Source of the DNA: Artemisia argyi
Lineage: Eukaryota; Streptophyta; Magnoliopsida; Asterales; Asteraceae
Length of the DNA: 64,000 nt
Assembly: GCA_030686995.1 (NCBI GenBank)
Contig: CM060692.1
Location: forward strand, 16,783,465-16,847,464
Direction: 5' to 3'
Of this stretch, positions 36,985 to 47,337 are shown one piece after another. How positions within the stretch are numbered: the stretch's first letter is position 1; each line of letters opens with the position of its first letter. The position numbers and the translations under genes were made by a program. The notes under the pieces are model-generated. The model saw nothing but the letters and a program-made list of their open reading frames with translations. It ran no database searches and was not told the DNA's origin.

Positions 36985-38518
36985 TGATGCGTGGGAATCG
37001 CACCTTGCTTTACCTCTCGAGGGATCTCGCGAGGCTTACAACCCCCACCAGGCAGTGTACCTGATCGTTGTAGTATAGTATAGTGACAAGTACCGGGGGA
37101 TTGATCGTTCAGCTAGGAATAGTGTCGTTAGGATTGAAATTAATCTAACTAGGTCTAAAGGTGAAGGATGATTCTTTTTATGTTTTTATATTTTATGAAA
37201 AGCAAGTAAAAATCTCGGGTTTTGGGAGAGTGGGCGGAATTAGTTGCTAATCAACTAACCCAAAAGCTACTATTTAAACTAATTAACAAGAAAACTAAAC
37301 TAAGATTCTACAAGATAAGTGAAGCATGTCTACCCATGATATGTTACTCCTTGCTAGCTATCCAATCCTACCTATTGATTTGTAACCTTGTTTTAATTGA
37401 CGGGTTGTATTCCTTAATACCATTCGTGGGGTGGCATACATAACTCCCCAACTCTATGAGCTCTTATCTCCTCCTACACCATGACCCAGCACAACTATAG
37501 GGATTGTAAACAGTGGCTCATGCATTAAATACAACCAATAAAGACCTAGTACGCCTCGGTTCATGTTTCTTAAGACGTTCAAGCATGTTACCATTTGGAG
37601 ATCTGCCAGTTTTCTTAAGCCTAACATATAAATCATTCAATCAAAACAAGAATCAATAGGAAACAAGAATTATAAACTAAACCAACTAGATCTATCGAAG
37701 TGTCACGCCCTAATTGATGAAGATAGACACAAACATCAACAAGGAATCAATAAGATCTAATCAATTATATACAAGTTTCACACAATCATAAGTAGACACA
37801 AGGTGAATTAGCAAATCATCATCAAAGAAGAGCAAACAACAATGATAATGAAAAACATAATTAAGATAGAATCATCAAACCAATACATGATGTTTATGGA
37901 GTGATTGAAACCCTCTAAGTTGCTGGAAAAACACCCACCTAAACCCAGGAATCGACCTTAGGGTTTAGGGCTTACAAAAAGTGAAGTTATGAAGTTATAT
38001 TTATAGGCATGTTTTCTGTCGGCCCTTCGTGACGGCGTCAGCCCATACTCTTGACGCCGTCAAGACCATTTTTTCACCAAATTGTAGATCTCTTCGTCCT
38101 CTTCGCGTGGGCTTTTGAATCACCTAAATCCGAGTTCGTATGCAAAAGTTATGACCAAAACAATATCAGCTACTCCGCGCGCAAGTTTTGACAAATTTAC
38201 ACGTGACGGCCTTGGTGACGGCCTTGGTGACGGCCTTGGTGACGCCGTCACCACCTACGGTATTTTATTCTTGATGTCTTGACGCCGTCAAGAGTAATTC
38301 TTGACGCCTTCATGCACTGTTCACAGCATAGAATTTTGAGACTTTGCCGTTTTCTTCACTTTTATGCTCCAAAAACGTCCAAAATAGCTTCTTTTCCAGA
38401 ATTCACTCTCCAAACACCTAAAATCACAAAAGGAACGATTTAGGGCAATATTTGATCAAATAAAGTCGGATTTGGGCTTAAATGACCCCCTAAAAACGGA
38501 TCATTTTTCGCCTCATCA
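36985..38518 (-). repeat. LARD-like element, right LTR (5' LTR)
   Basis: Matches the left LTR except for three base changes, one missing A near the end and a third copy of the 12-bp GGCCTTGGTGAC unit (38209-38243). Confidence 0.95.
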
Positions 38519-38523
38519 GAAGT

Positions 38524-40027
38524 CTGGGAAAAAGTTGACTTACCTCCTGGTGCCAAGGTAGTTGGGAGTAAGTGGCTCTACAAAATTAAGACTGACATGG
38601 ATGGATATGCACACATTTATAAGGCTCGTCTAGTTGCTAAAGGTTTTACTCAAACTTTTGGAATTGATTACGAGGAGACGTTTTCTCCTGTAGCAGACAT
38701 AAGAGCTATAAGAATTCTCATAGCTATAGCAGCGTACTATGACTATGAGATTTGGCAAATGGATGTGAAAACCGCTTTCTTAAATGGTCATTTAGATGAA
38801 GACATCTATATGGCACAACCAGAAGGGTTTGAAAATCCAGAATTTCCAAATCGTGTATGCAAACTTAAAAGGTCCATTTATGGATTAAAGCAAGCATCAC
38901 GACAATGGAACAAGAGGTTTGATGCTGAAATAAAAAAGTTTGGATTCACTCAAAATCTTGATGAGCCATGTGTGTATCACAAAGCTAGTGGGAGTGATAA
39001 TGTAATTTTCCTAATTCTTTATGTTAATGACATATTGATCATGGGAAAAGACATTCCAAGTTTGCAAAAGGTTAAGGCATATCTTGGAAAGTGCTTTTCT
39101 ATGAAAGATTTAGGAGAAGCTGCATACATTCTGGGAATCAAAATCTATAGAGATAGATCAAGGCGGTTAATTGGATTAAGTCAAAGTGCTTACATTGACA
39201 AAATATTGAAAAGATTCAATATGCAAAATTCCAAGAAAGGATATTTGCCGATGGAAGTAAAACATGGCTTATGTAATGAGTTTTGTGCTTCAACACCTGT
39301 TGAGGTGGCACACATGAGTAAAGTTCCTTATGCTTCGGCTGTATGATCTATTATGTATGCGGTTAAGTGCACAAGGCCAGATGTGGCGTTTGCTCAAAAT
39401 ATTACCAGTCAATTTCAACAGAATCCAGGTGATAAACATTGGATTGCTGTTAAGCATATTCTTAAGTATTTGAGGAATACAAAAGATATGTTTGTGGTAT
39501 ATGGTGGAGATCCAGCTGCAGAACTTTGTGTTACAGGTTTCTGCGATGCATCCTTTCAAAGTAATAAAGATGATTCGAAGTCTCAGACGGGTTATGTCTT
39601 TGTTATTAATGGAGGAGCTGTAGACTGGAGGAACAAGAAGCAGAGTACAATTGCGATGTCTGCAACAGAAGCTGAATACATTGCTGCTTCAGAAGCTGCT
39701 ATGGAGGCTGTTTGGATTAGGAAATTCGTTTCTGGGCTTGGTGTTATGCCTTCAATTGAATTACCTATTAATATGTATTGTGACAATTCTGCTGCAATCA
39801 TATTTGAAAATGAACCTGGAGTCATGAGAGGCACCAGACATTTTCTACGGAAGTATCACTTTGTTCGTGAAAAGGTTGACGAAGGTGAAATAAATCTGCT
39901 GAAAGTTCACACAGATGATAACTTAGCTGATCCGTTCACTAAGGCTTTGGCGAAAGAGAAGCTAAATGAATTAGCCAATGGAATTGGACTTAAATTAGCT
40001 AGTAGTTTCATGCATAACTGTGATTAG
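38524..40027 (+). pseudogene. copia pol, reverse transcriptase and RNase H part
   Basis: Continues the interrupted pol after the nested element (VWEKVDLPPGAKVVG). It holds the Ty1/copia reverse transcriptase (ARLVAKGFTQ, DYEETFSPVA, MDVKTAFLNGHL, SIYGLKQASRQW). The catalytic YVDD motif reads YVND because codon 39026-39028 is AAT. A TGA at 39344-39346 interrupts before SIMYAVKCTRPD. RNase H follows with FCDASFQSNKDD, SATEAEYIAASEA and MYCDNSAAI. The reverse transcriptase is inactive for at least two reasons. Confidence 0.93.
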
Positions 40028-40821
40028 TATTTGGATAAAGGATATTGTAAACAATTATTATTTTAATGAAATAAAGTATGTTGGTATGTTTATTTCTGTT
40101 ATTAATTATTGTTGTCCTATTTTTGCATGATTAAATCCATGAATAAGGGTTATTCTAAATTGTCCGTTGTCAGTTAATAATATGGGAATATTATTAAATT
40201 AAGACAAATCTGAAGTTGGTATAATATACTTAAAGTATATTGATGCGTAGTCATGCTATTTCAGACGATATTCGATGATACTGAATATAGGACTTATCCC
40301 AACTATATGATGTTACTTTATGGATCTTGTCATTAAGTAATCATAAGAAGTTATCCTTTGACTTGAGATACAAGATAACGGTCATGAATGTAGTACATTT
40401 TTGTGGAACAACTTAACGCTATACGTAACTGGTAGTCATAAGGGTTGTTTTCGGAAGTGTTACAAAGTTTGTGTGTTTTGCTTGTAATCAATAAAGAATT
40501 TGTTCCTTCAAATTAATTTTTGAAGTTTAATACTGTTGGGTCCCTCGTAGGGTTGTCAAGGTGTTTGCGTTGCCACGCCCAAGGTCTTTCTTGAAAGGTT
40601 CAAAAGATTTGGTAATCTTGTCAATTTCTAAAAACGAGAAACAGAATGGTTAATTAAGGAATGACCTAGATCCATATCCTTATTTAGCACGGTATTAGAA
40701 ACAAAGGGATAATAATAATGAGAAATCATTAAAAGGTTTTCCAGGAGCCTTACTCAAGTTGTACTAGAGGCATCGGCGTGTTGCAAGACGCTAACCGATG
40801 TGATCACACTATTATGATAAG

Positions 40822-40834
40822 TCTAAGTGGGAGC
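40822..40834 (+). other. copia polypurine tract
   Basis: TCTAAGTGGGAGC directly before the 3' LTR is the usual position and form of the plus-strand primer. Confidence 0.65.
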
Positions 40835-41622
40835 TGTTGGTTTTATAGACAAAATAATAATAGTCGTGTGTTAGGATCGAACTTGAGATCATGGGATTGC
40901 ACACAATACGTATGAAGAGAAAAAGTAATAATTATTTATAAAATGTTATAATTAATTATTAAACACAAAATAAATAATAATAATTAGTATTATTGATTAA
41001 TGACTAATTATTTATTAAACGAAGATTAGGAAAGTAATACTAGACAAAACATGGAAACAAGAGAAGGTTCCGGATACCCCTTGTGGGTTCCAAAACCGAT
41101 CGGCCAAAGGGGGGTACCCACCTCCTTTGTGCCTTGAGCTCCAAGTTTTGTATAGTATATAAGCAAACCCAAGATACATGTTTTTCTCATAACTTGTACA
41201 CACACATCTTGGTGTTTTCTCCTCTCCTTCTTTCTTTGGTCGATTTTATCAAAACAAACCCTAAGGGTTTCGATTTTCATAAGATCAAAACAAGTCTTGT
41301 GTTTATTACTTGCATAAATTTTTTCTTGAATTAGTACGTGTGTACAAGAACGTGAATCAAACACACTATTGTTTGATTCTTGGATTGAATTACAAAAAGG
41401 TAAGGGGTAATTCTTATAATCCTTATAAACCCTAATTAGGGTTCTTGGTTCCGGAAGATTGCTTTGATTCTTGTTCGGGCTAGAATCACAAAGGTATGTT
41501 TACTATTTAATTATTGATTAATTAATTACCTGTTATTTGATTCTATTATAATTGTTTCCGCTATGCTCACTTTGATGTACTTGATTTATTAATATGAATG
41601 TCATGATATAATAATTCCAACA
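40835..41622 (+). repeat. copia 3' LTR
   Basis: Same length as the 5' LTR with eight single-base differences. It is followed by the TTATG target repeat and then kinase-gene sequence. Confidence 0.95.
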
Positions 41623-41849
41623 TTATGCGGGTTTGCAGATTGACAGATGAACTAGAGGCCCTGGGTCCAGTGGAAGATATTGAAGAGACTAAATCTGAAA
41701 GTGAAGAATACAAAAAAGAAAAAACCTTGAGATTTTTAATTGATATTTATCGCCAGTGTACCAAGGAGAGTCCTAGTGACCGTCCAACAGCAGAGGAACT
41801 ATACAGAACGCTCAATAATTTTTCAATCTTGACTACTTCACAGTCATAG
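41623..41849 (+). pseudogene. LRR/EDR1-like/protein kinase gene, C-terminal part
   Basis: Resumes with LTDELEALGPVEDIEE and the kinase end FLIDIYRQCTKESPSDRPTAEELYRTL, stopping at 41849. Joining the two flanks with one TTATG does not restore a continuous frame. The left frame would read PYAGLQIDR then stop, while LTDELEAL lies one base over. About 15 residues expected between PYAGL and LTDEL in this family are absent. Either the gene was already broken or an exon/intron edge near the site was lost. No other kinase exon is seen downstream. Confidence 0.85.
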
Positions 41850-42096
41850 TTCCATCGCTTCGTATTTGTCTTCGGCTGTAAGGTTATATAGGTTAGTTAA
41901 ATCATTGTATGAGTATTAGTTGCAATGTAAATATTATTTGTATGAAGCTGTATATAAATCTTATCTTTTGTCTGTTCAAAAGAAGTGTCATTCACCTAAA
42001 AACTGAATGTAGACTTTTGTTCAACATAAATTTAGATACTACTATGGCCAGATGCACATCTTTTGCTTTCAATGTTTTGTGCATTATCATACTATA

Positions 42097-42434
42097 TTAG
42101 AGCAAGAGGTGTGGTGATGAGCATTCACCTCCTCATTTGGGGGCCACGGGTGCCACATCACCCCAACACTTCTTCACAACTAACCTCTCTTTACTCACAA
42201 CTAACCTCAACTTACTCATTTGGGGCCCACCACTTACACCTTTATTTTATTTACACTCAAAAAAAAAAAAAAAAAAAAAGGTACAAAATGTGTCAGCCAC
42301 TTGCTTCGTCGTGCAGACGAGCAACACCAACATGAGGAGGCACAGCGAGGGCATGATGGTGTGGTGATGAGCTATGATGAAGTCCACGTAGGACGACGAA
42401 GGAGGGCAACGAGCCCACACCCTTCCCTCTTATA
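42097..42434. mobile_element. MITE-like element
   Basis: The left end TTAGAGCAAGAGGTGTGG and the reverse complement of the right end TAAGAGGGAAGGGTGTGG are imperfect inverted repeats. They surround 300 bp with no protein similarity. An internal A run (42250-42279) is present. TTA/TAA at the edges would fit a PIF/Harbinger-type MITE, but the family is not certain. Confidence 0.45.
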
Positions 42435-42793
42435 AAGCATGAATGCCTTCTATTATTAGAATACTTAAAATTAAGCCTTACAAGTTTAGAAGCTTAAAGT
42501 ACAAGTGATTCAAACACAATTAGACAATTAATACCATAAATGAAATATAATTAGATATTTACAAGTTTATAAGCTTAAAGTACACACCACTTTGTTTTTA
42601 AAATTAATGACTTAAAATTGATCATTATGTATATTAAATACAATTAATTAAATAGTCAATAAATACAATTAATACACTTATTAAAACACCCCTTACATAA
42701 GAAATACAAATTATCAAGCATATTGTACAACCAACTTAAACACAATTCCTGCATTATATGTCACTAATACAAATAATAAAGCATATTATACAA
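42435..42793. other. intergenic, AT-rich
   Basis: Contains a repeated phrase TACAAGTTTA(G/T)AAGCTTAAAGTACA (about 42480 and 42561). No gene. Confidence 0.4.
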
Positions 42794-42824
42794 ACTAGTT
42801 ATAATTCCCGCGCACGCGCGCGGG
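42794..42824 (-). mobile_element. Helitron-type 3' terminus, minus strand
   Basis: On the minus strand a perfect GC hairpin (CCCGCGCGCGTGCGCGGG) is followed about 8 bases later by CTAGT then T, fitting the CTRRT end of Helitrons. The element body would extend to higher coordinates. Confidence 0.6.
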
Positions 42825-43474
42825 TTTTTTAATTTTTTTTAATTATATATTTTTATTTATTAAAAAACAAATAATTTAATCTTTGTTTTGTTTGATTTAT
42901 GATGTTTAATTATAGTTTTTTATTATTAAAGATAATTATTTAATAATTTTAATCCTATTATTAATTGCGTCTTATCTATATTTTTTGTATTTATCTTCTA
43001 CTTGTGTTATGGATAAATATAAAATGTTACCTAATAAAAAATAATCTTTTTTTTAAATAAAATTATTACTAAATAAGGTATGAATGCATTTTTTTTAAAT
43101 GGAAAATTCCCAACAGGGGTTTTGTTTTATTATATAAAAGATTTTTAAGCCCGAAGGGGTAATGGGCAAAATGGGCTCGAGCCCGAACGGGCACGGGTCA
43201 AACGGGCTCGAGCCCGAACGGACACGAGCTAGACGAAATTTTTGATATCCGTAAATTTATTATAATAAAGAACATAATAAACTAAAATATGTTCACATAT
43301 TGTACAAACCAAGCAAACTACTAAACAAAAACATAAAATAAATAATAAATAAAATAATACAAACAAAGCAAAATTTCATCAAACTTTTGCCATAAAAACT
43401 AATCAGTAAAGCTATTCCCAAAAAACCTACAAATAAAATAAATTATTAATCGAAAAAAATTAAATTACAAGGTG

Positions 43475-43507
43475 CCCGCAGCTGCATCGCGCGGGGACCC
43501 TGCTAGT
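43475..43507 (+). mobile_element. Helitron-type 3' terminus, plus strand
   Basis: Hairpin CCCGC...GCGGG (43475-43495) is followed 7 bases later by CTAGT at 43503-43507, then T. Its body would extend to lower coordinates, so it and the 42794 terminus face outward from the same 710-bp segment. That segment contains two copies of GGGCTCGAGCCCGAACGG (43173-43232). Confidence 0.5.
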
Positions 43508-43687
43508 TTTGACAATGTATAGCAGTATTCCATGTTTAAAATCTGGTTTACATGGTGTGATTGAGCGATCTCTTAAAGGTTACCAACGGTTTTTATTGGT
43601 GAAGATCACATCATTAGTTCACGATGAAAGAAGCGTTATTTGCATGAAGAGTCGAATTTTATTTTGCTAACTGATGCACCTTTTGTG

Positions 43688-43843
43688 GAAAACCCCTCTC
43701 TCTTGAACACAGAGGTTGAGTGTATCCTCACTCCCTGCAAAAAAGGCCGGAGGTCCTCTGAGCCTCTCTCCCTTCTGTTAGGGGTAAGACTGTCTACATC
43801 TCACATCCTCCATACCTCGTGGAAGACGGGATTGGGATAACGT
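43688..43843 (+). mobile_element. SINE-like retroposon
   Basis: 156 bp flanked by 16-bp direct repeats TGATGCACCTTTTGTG and TGATGCACCTTTCGTG (43672-43687, 43844-43859; one mismatch). The body resembles tRNA-derived plant SINEs in GGTAAGACTGTCTACAT and the tail ends in TTG. A box-B-like GGTTGAGTGTATCC is at 43714. Polymerase III boxes are weak, so it may be truncated. Confidence 0.55.
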
Positions 43844-43859
43844 TGATGCACCTTTCGTG

Positions 43860-44384
43860 TAAGAATATTAGGGATAAAAAGTGTTATCATTGTGTGGAGA
43901 AAAAAAATGATAATAAGCACATTTAGCATGAAACTAATCTTTACACATACAAAGCTTTAAAATGTAGTATCTTTATGATCATATCTTAATATACAACCTA
44001 CATTTATCAAAGTGTTGAATTGCTTAATAGTTAAAACATATAATATGATAAAAACTGGATTCATTTCAAACACATCAAAATACTAAAAAAGATGCATAGT
44101 CTATGCAGCAAATAAACTGCAGATTGTTCCAAGCTATTTACTTTAAAAGTCAAAGACTCAAGCTGCAGTCATGAAGGTATCTCAAGTGTGGAATATCAAT
44201 CTGTTAAAACTAATGGCATAGCTAATATCACTTATAAAGTTTCATTAATTATTGATAATTATAGTAACCAGTTATAATTAGTGTTCAAGAAAAAGCCTAA
44301 ATAACTTTAGGTGGCTTCAAACTTTTTTGACCCGTTAGTGATAAACCATAACTCAAATTGACCCATTCATAAATCCTTGAGATT
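43860..44384. other. intergenic, no gene recognised
   Basis: AT-rich with no ORF of interest. It leads into short tandem repeats at 44385. Confidence 0.4.
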
Positions 44385-44505
44385 ATGGTTAGTAAATAGA
44401 TTGATGATGAACCTGCAAGAAGGAATATTATGGTTAGTAAATAGAATGATGATGAAAGAGGCAAATTATGGTTATTAAATAGATTGATGATGAACCTGCA
44501 GGAAG
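44385..44505. repeat. tandem repeat derived from an exon edge
   Basis: The phrase TTATGGTTAGTAAATAGA(T/A)TGATGATGAA recurs three times. Two copies are followed by CCTGCA(A/G)GAAGGAATAT. The repeat includes the intron/exon 3 edge of the aldo-keto reductase pseudogene next to it. Confidence 0.7.
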
Positions 44506-44900
44506 GAATATTTTCATCTTCGACATCCCTTGACAACAACGACCACTCTAATTGCACAGTTGTTAACAGATGCACAACTTGTGCTCTTCTAATTGTCAGT
44601 GCTGACGCGTATGACATCTATACATACTTCCCTTCCACCAGTTTCTTCAAGTCTCCCATCTTACAAGTATTCAAATATCTCAGATGATTAAGATTACGTG
44701 AAACCAAATCTAAGTAAAAGAAGACTAAATACCGTGATTTCAATAGGCACATGAGTGTCGATGTGGTGCTGATAAGAGAGATCAGTACGCCTTTTGTAGA
44801 TTCACAAATCAAAAGCAGCTATGACATATGCCGGATCACCACAGCTTTCAAAGGCTCCATTATTCTCCGTGTTGATACCAAATTTGGTAGCTAACTTTAA
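44500..44900 (-). pseudogene. aldo-keto reductase pseudogene (exons 2 and 3)
   Basis: 44508-44665 aligns with exon 3 of the intact gene at 22356-22528, and 44733-44900 with exon 2, in the same order and strand. Recognisable words include CATCTTCGACATCCCTTG, AACGACCACTC, CCAGTTTCTTCAAGTCTCCC and CGTGATTTCAATAGGCAC. Indels and substitutions destroy the frame. Exons 1, 4 and 5 were not found. It is an old tandem copy of the reductase at 21.7-23.4 kb. Confidence 0.85.
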
Positions 44901-45741
44901 TAAAGTAGCAGATTTAGTATTTCCAATCAAGATATAAGTCAGCAGAACTAACTTTTCTAAAGAGTGCATCATAGAAACAGTTCTTTTTACACTAGAAAAT
45001 GTGTTTGGCGTTGCGTTTTGAAAGTGATCATATGAATATTGTACATTTGTACTGTCATGTTAATGTTTGAAACATTTCTTACGATGTATTGTTCTATTTA
45101 AATGAAAGTTATTCACAAAAGTCTTGTCGAATTATGATATTTTTAGTTATTTTGGTTTGGCTGCAATCCTCTAGCTTATTCTATTTCTGCATACAAGATG
45201 GTCAGCCATCTCATGAGAAGGTTTACATGGACATGCAGGACTAATGTAATTTAATATCTGGACATTTTAAATTGGGGAATGTGTGGACGGTTGACATTTT
45301 TATTCTATATCGAAACATGTAGTGAGTGACGTTTAGTAAAAGTAAATTGAAATATCTGGGCATTTTTTTTGTTCAGACGATGGTAACGTGATGATTAAGT
45401 TACATTTAATCCAATGCACCTCACAAATCGACCACCCTGTAGTTTACCGTCTTTGAAGTATTTGAACTAAAGAAGCAAGATTGCGGAAGAATGGTGATAT
45501 TGTATAAGATTGTTTCACTAAAATGGGTTGAGATCCTCTCATGTTACTATGTCATGGTGACAAATGTCCAATTCAAATTACAATGGATCATAGCATATGC
45601 AGTAGCCCAATGGGCCCACTATAACAAATTTCCTACCAGTCCGGGTTTTAGCCAATCTTCCTTTCCACGCTTCATTTCTCAGTCATTCCTAATAAAACCC
45701 CTATATTCAAACCCTAAAATTTACCTCTCTAAAAAACCAAA
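44901..45741. other. intergenic, upstream of the F-box gene
   Basis: No ORF supported. The last 100 bp (CATTCCTAATAAAACCCC, CAAACCCTAAAAT) look like a short leader before the F-box start. Confidence 0.4.
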
Positions 45742-46858
45742 ATGTCAGACCACATACCTTTCGAAATCCAATCTGAAATCAACAAAAGGCTTCCAATCAA
45801 GCCACTGATCATATGCAGATCCGTTTCAAAACCATGGAAGTCTCTTATCAATAGCCCCGAGTTTATCGCTAATTACCATGTCCACAAAACTCCCCCGCAA
45901 TATCTCCTTGTAAGTTACACTGATAATACTTCCGAAGTAAAATATGTTGTGATTGCGGACAATGATACATTCCCGCAACACATGTTTCCCTTAACTATCC
46001 CAATGTCTGCTCAAGGACTTATGAAACCAACAATATTTACCTCCCAAGGATTTGTTATGTTTGTACTGTACGTATGAGTTAATTCCTGATGGCTCCGAAT
46101 ACAAAAAAGATGTTATTTGGAATCCAACAATTAGGAAATCGGTTTATATTGTTGTGCCTAATAATTTGGATTCATCATATGAAACCATTGTCGGTTTTGG
46201 GGTTTGTCCTAAAATGTGTGACCCTAAGCTTGTAAAGGTTGGATTTAGTAATGGTTCCGAGGGGAGTGGGACTGTTGTTGAGGTTTTTGCATTAGGTGTA
46301 GGGGCTTGGAGAAGACTAAGTGGTAATATGCCTCGTAAGTCGATTGGATTCACACTGAATAGTGTGGCGATAGATAGCTTTATTTATTGGCATGCTTATG
46401 AATATATTAATACTTGGGATGGTGTATCTCAGTGGTGTGATTTGATTGTGTCATTTGATATGATAAGTGAAGAATTTAAGGAAATACGCCTCCCTGATAG
46501 TTTAGCACTCGATGTTGAAAGTAGTGTGTATGTTTCTGAGCTGAGAAATTCTCTGGTTGTGATTCAAACTAAGGCGGATGATGAAAAAGAAGTTTATAGT
46601 GTATGGGTGATGGAACATGGTGTTTCAAAATCGTTCAAAAAACTATTCACCGTTAAAACAGTGGATGAAGTTAAGAACGTGCATGGATTCAGAAAAAGTG
46701 GCGAAGCGATCATTGACATGGGAGATGATCGCACAGACATTGCACTTTTTGCTTATGAACCCAACTCAGAAAACTTGACTTTTATTGGGATTAGGGGAAA
46801 AAAATATCCATGCTTTGTGAGCTCCTACATGGAATCATTACTTTTGCTTGATCACTGA
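45742..46858 (+). pseudogene. F-box protein gene with one frameshift (FBA type)
   Basis: The product starts MSDHIPFEIQSEINKRLPIK with an F-box at residues 3-45 (LPIKPLIICRSVSKPWKSLI) that would bind SKP1 in an SCF ubiquitin ligase. The C-terminal F-box-associated domain follows in another frame: LLCLYC, VIWNPTIRKSVYIVVP, GFGVCP, VGAWRRLSGN, FIYWHAY, IVSFDMISEEFKEIRLP. The shift lies at 46050-46053, where CAAGGATTTG has one T too many for the frame. Apart from that base the 372-codon gene is intact and single-exon, as usual in this family. It may be a young pseudogene, or a sequencing error in a short T run. Confidence 0.88.
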
Positions 46859-47337
46859 GATTGTAGTATGTTTTTTGACATGATTCTGGAGCATGGCAAC
46901 ATAGTGAAAATCGGGGCAAGTTAATAAGGAGCTAGTCTTGTTAGATGCTGATTAATAGTGAGATTAATGTTTCGAATATATATAAAGAAGAATCTCACAT
47001 TCTTTTATGAACGATAGGCACAATCATCTAGTAGACTACATTATATCAGATGTCTTTCTATTTTGACTATATAATTGTTTTGCAAACTTATATTTTATTA
47101 TGCCCAATGGTCCTGTGTACAGTGTACTACTACTGAACTTATATTTTGTCTTTATACTCATTATCATCAACTTTGTTGTAAACTGGGTTGAACGTATTTG
47201 GTTAATTAAGAAGCAAGACTGAGTGACAAAAGGCCTAAGGCCGGTGATTATCAGCTGAGCAGCAGGCAATATCTCTAATCCAAGTTACAAAGTGATGCTA
47301 TTAGATCGAGTTGTTCAATAAGAACATATGATTTGTA
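46859..47337. other. intergenic
   Basis: 3' flank of the F-box gene. No gene recognised. Confidence 0.4.

Larger units (their letters stand above)
31804..38518 (-). mobile_element. non-autonomous gypsy-type element (LARD-like)
   Basis: Near-identical LTRs (31804-33326, 1,523 bp; 36985-38518, 1,534 bp) start TGATGCGTGG and end GCCTCATCA. They are flanked by the 5-bp repeat GAAGT (31799-31803, 38519-38523). On the minus strand TTTTTGGCGCCGC follows the right LTR, the primer-site form known from Tat/Athila-type gypsy elements. The opposite internal edge has GAGGACAAGCAAATCTCAAG, also familiar from that group. No protease, reverse transcriptase or integrase is present, only one ORF of unknown function. 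I count 3 substitutions plus one 12-bp repeat unit and one A between the LTRs, so insertion was very recent. Confidence 0.93.
26748..41622 (+). mobile_element. Ty1/copia LTR retrotransposon with nested insertion
   Basis: Two 788-bp LTRs (26748-27535 and 40835-41622), starting TGTTGGTTTTATAG and ending AACA, are flanked by a perfect 5-bp repeat TTATG (26743-26747, 41623-41627). Order inside is gag, protease, integrase, reverse transcriptase, RNase H, as in Ty1/copia. The LTRs differ at 8 positions by eye, about 1%. At the commonly used 1.3e-8 per site per year this suggests about 0.4 million years. Coding lesions exist in every domain block. A gypsy-type element (31804-38518) splits pol. Without it the element is about 8.2 kb. 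Confidence 0.97.
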
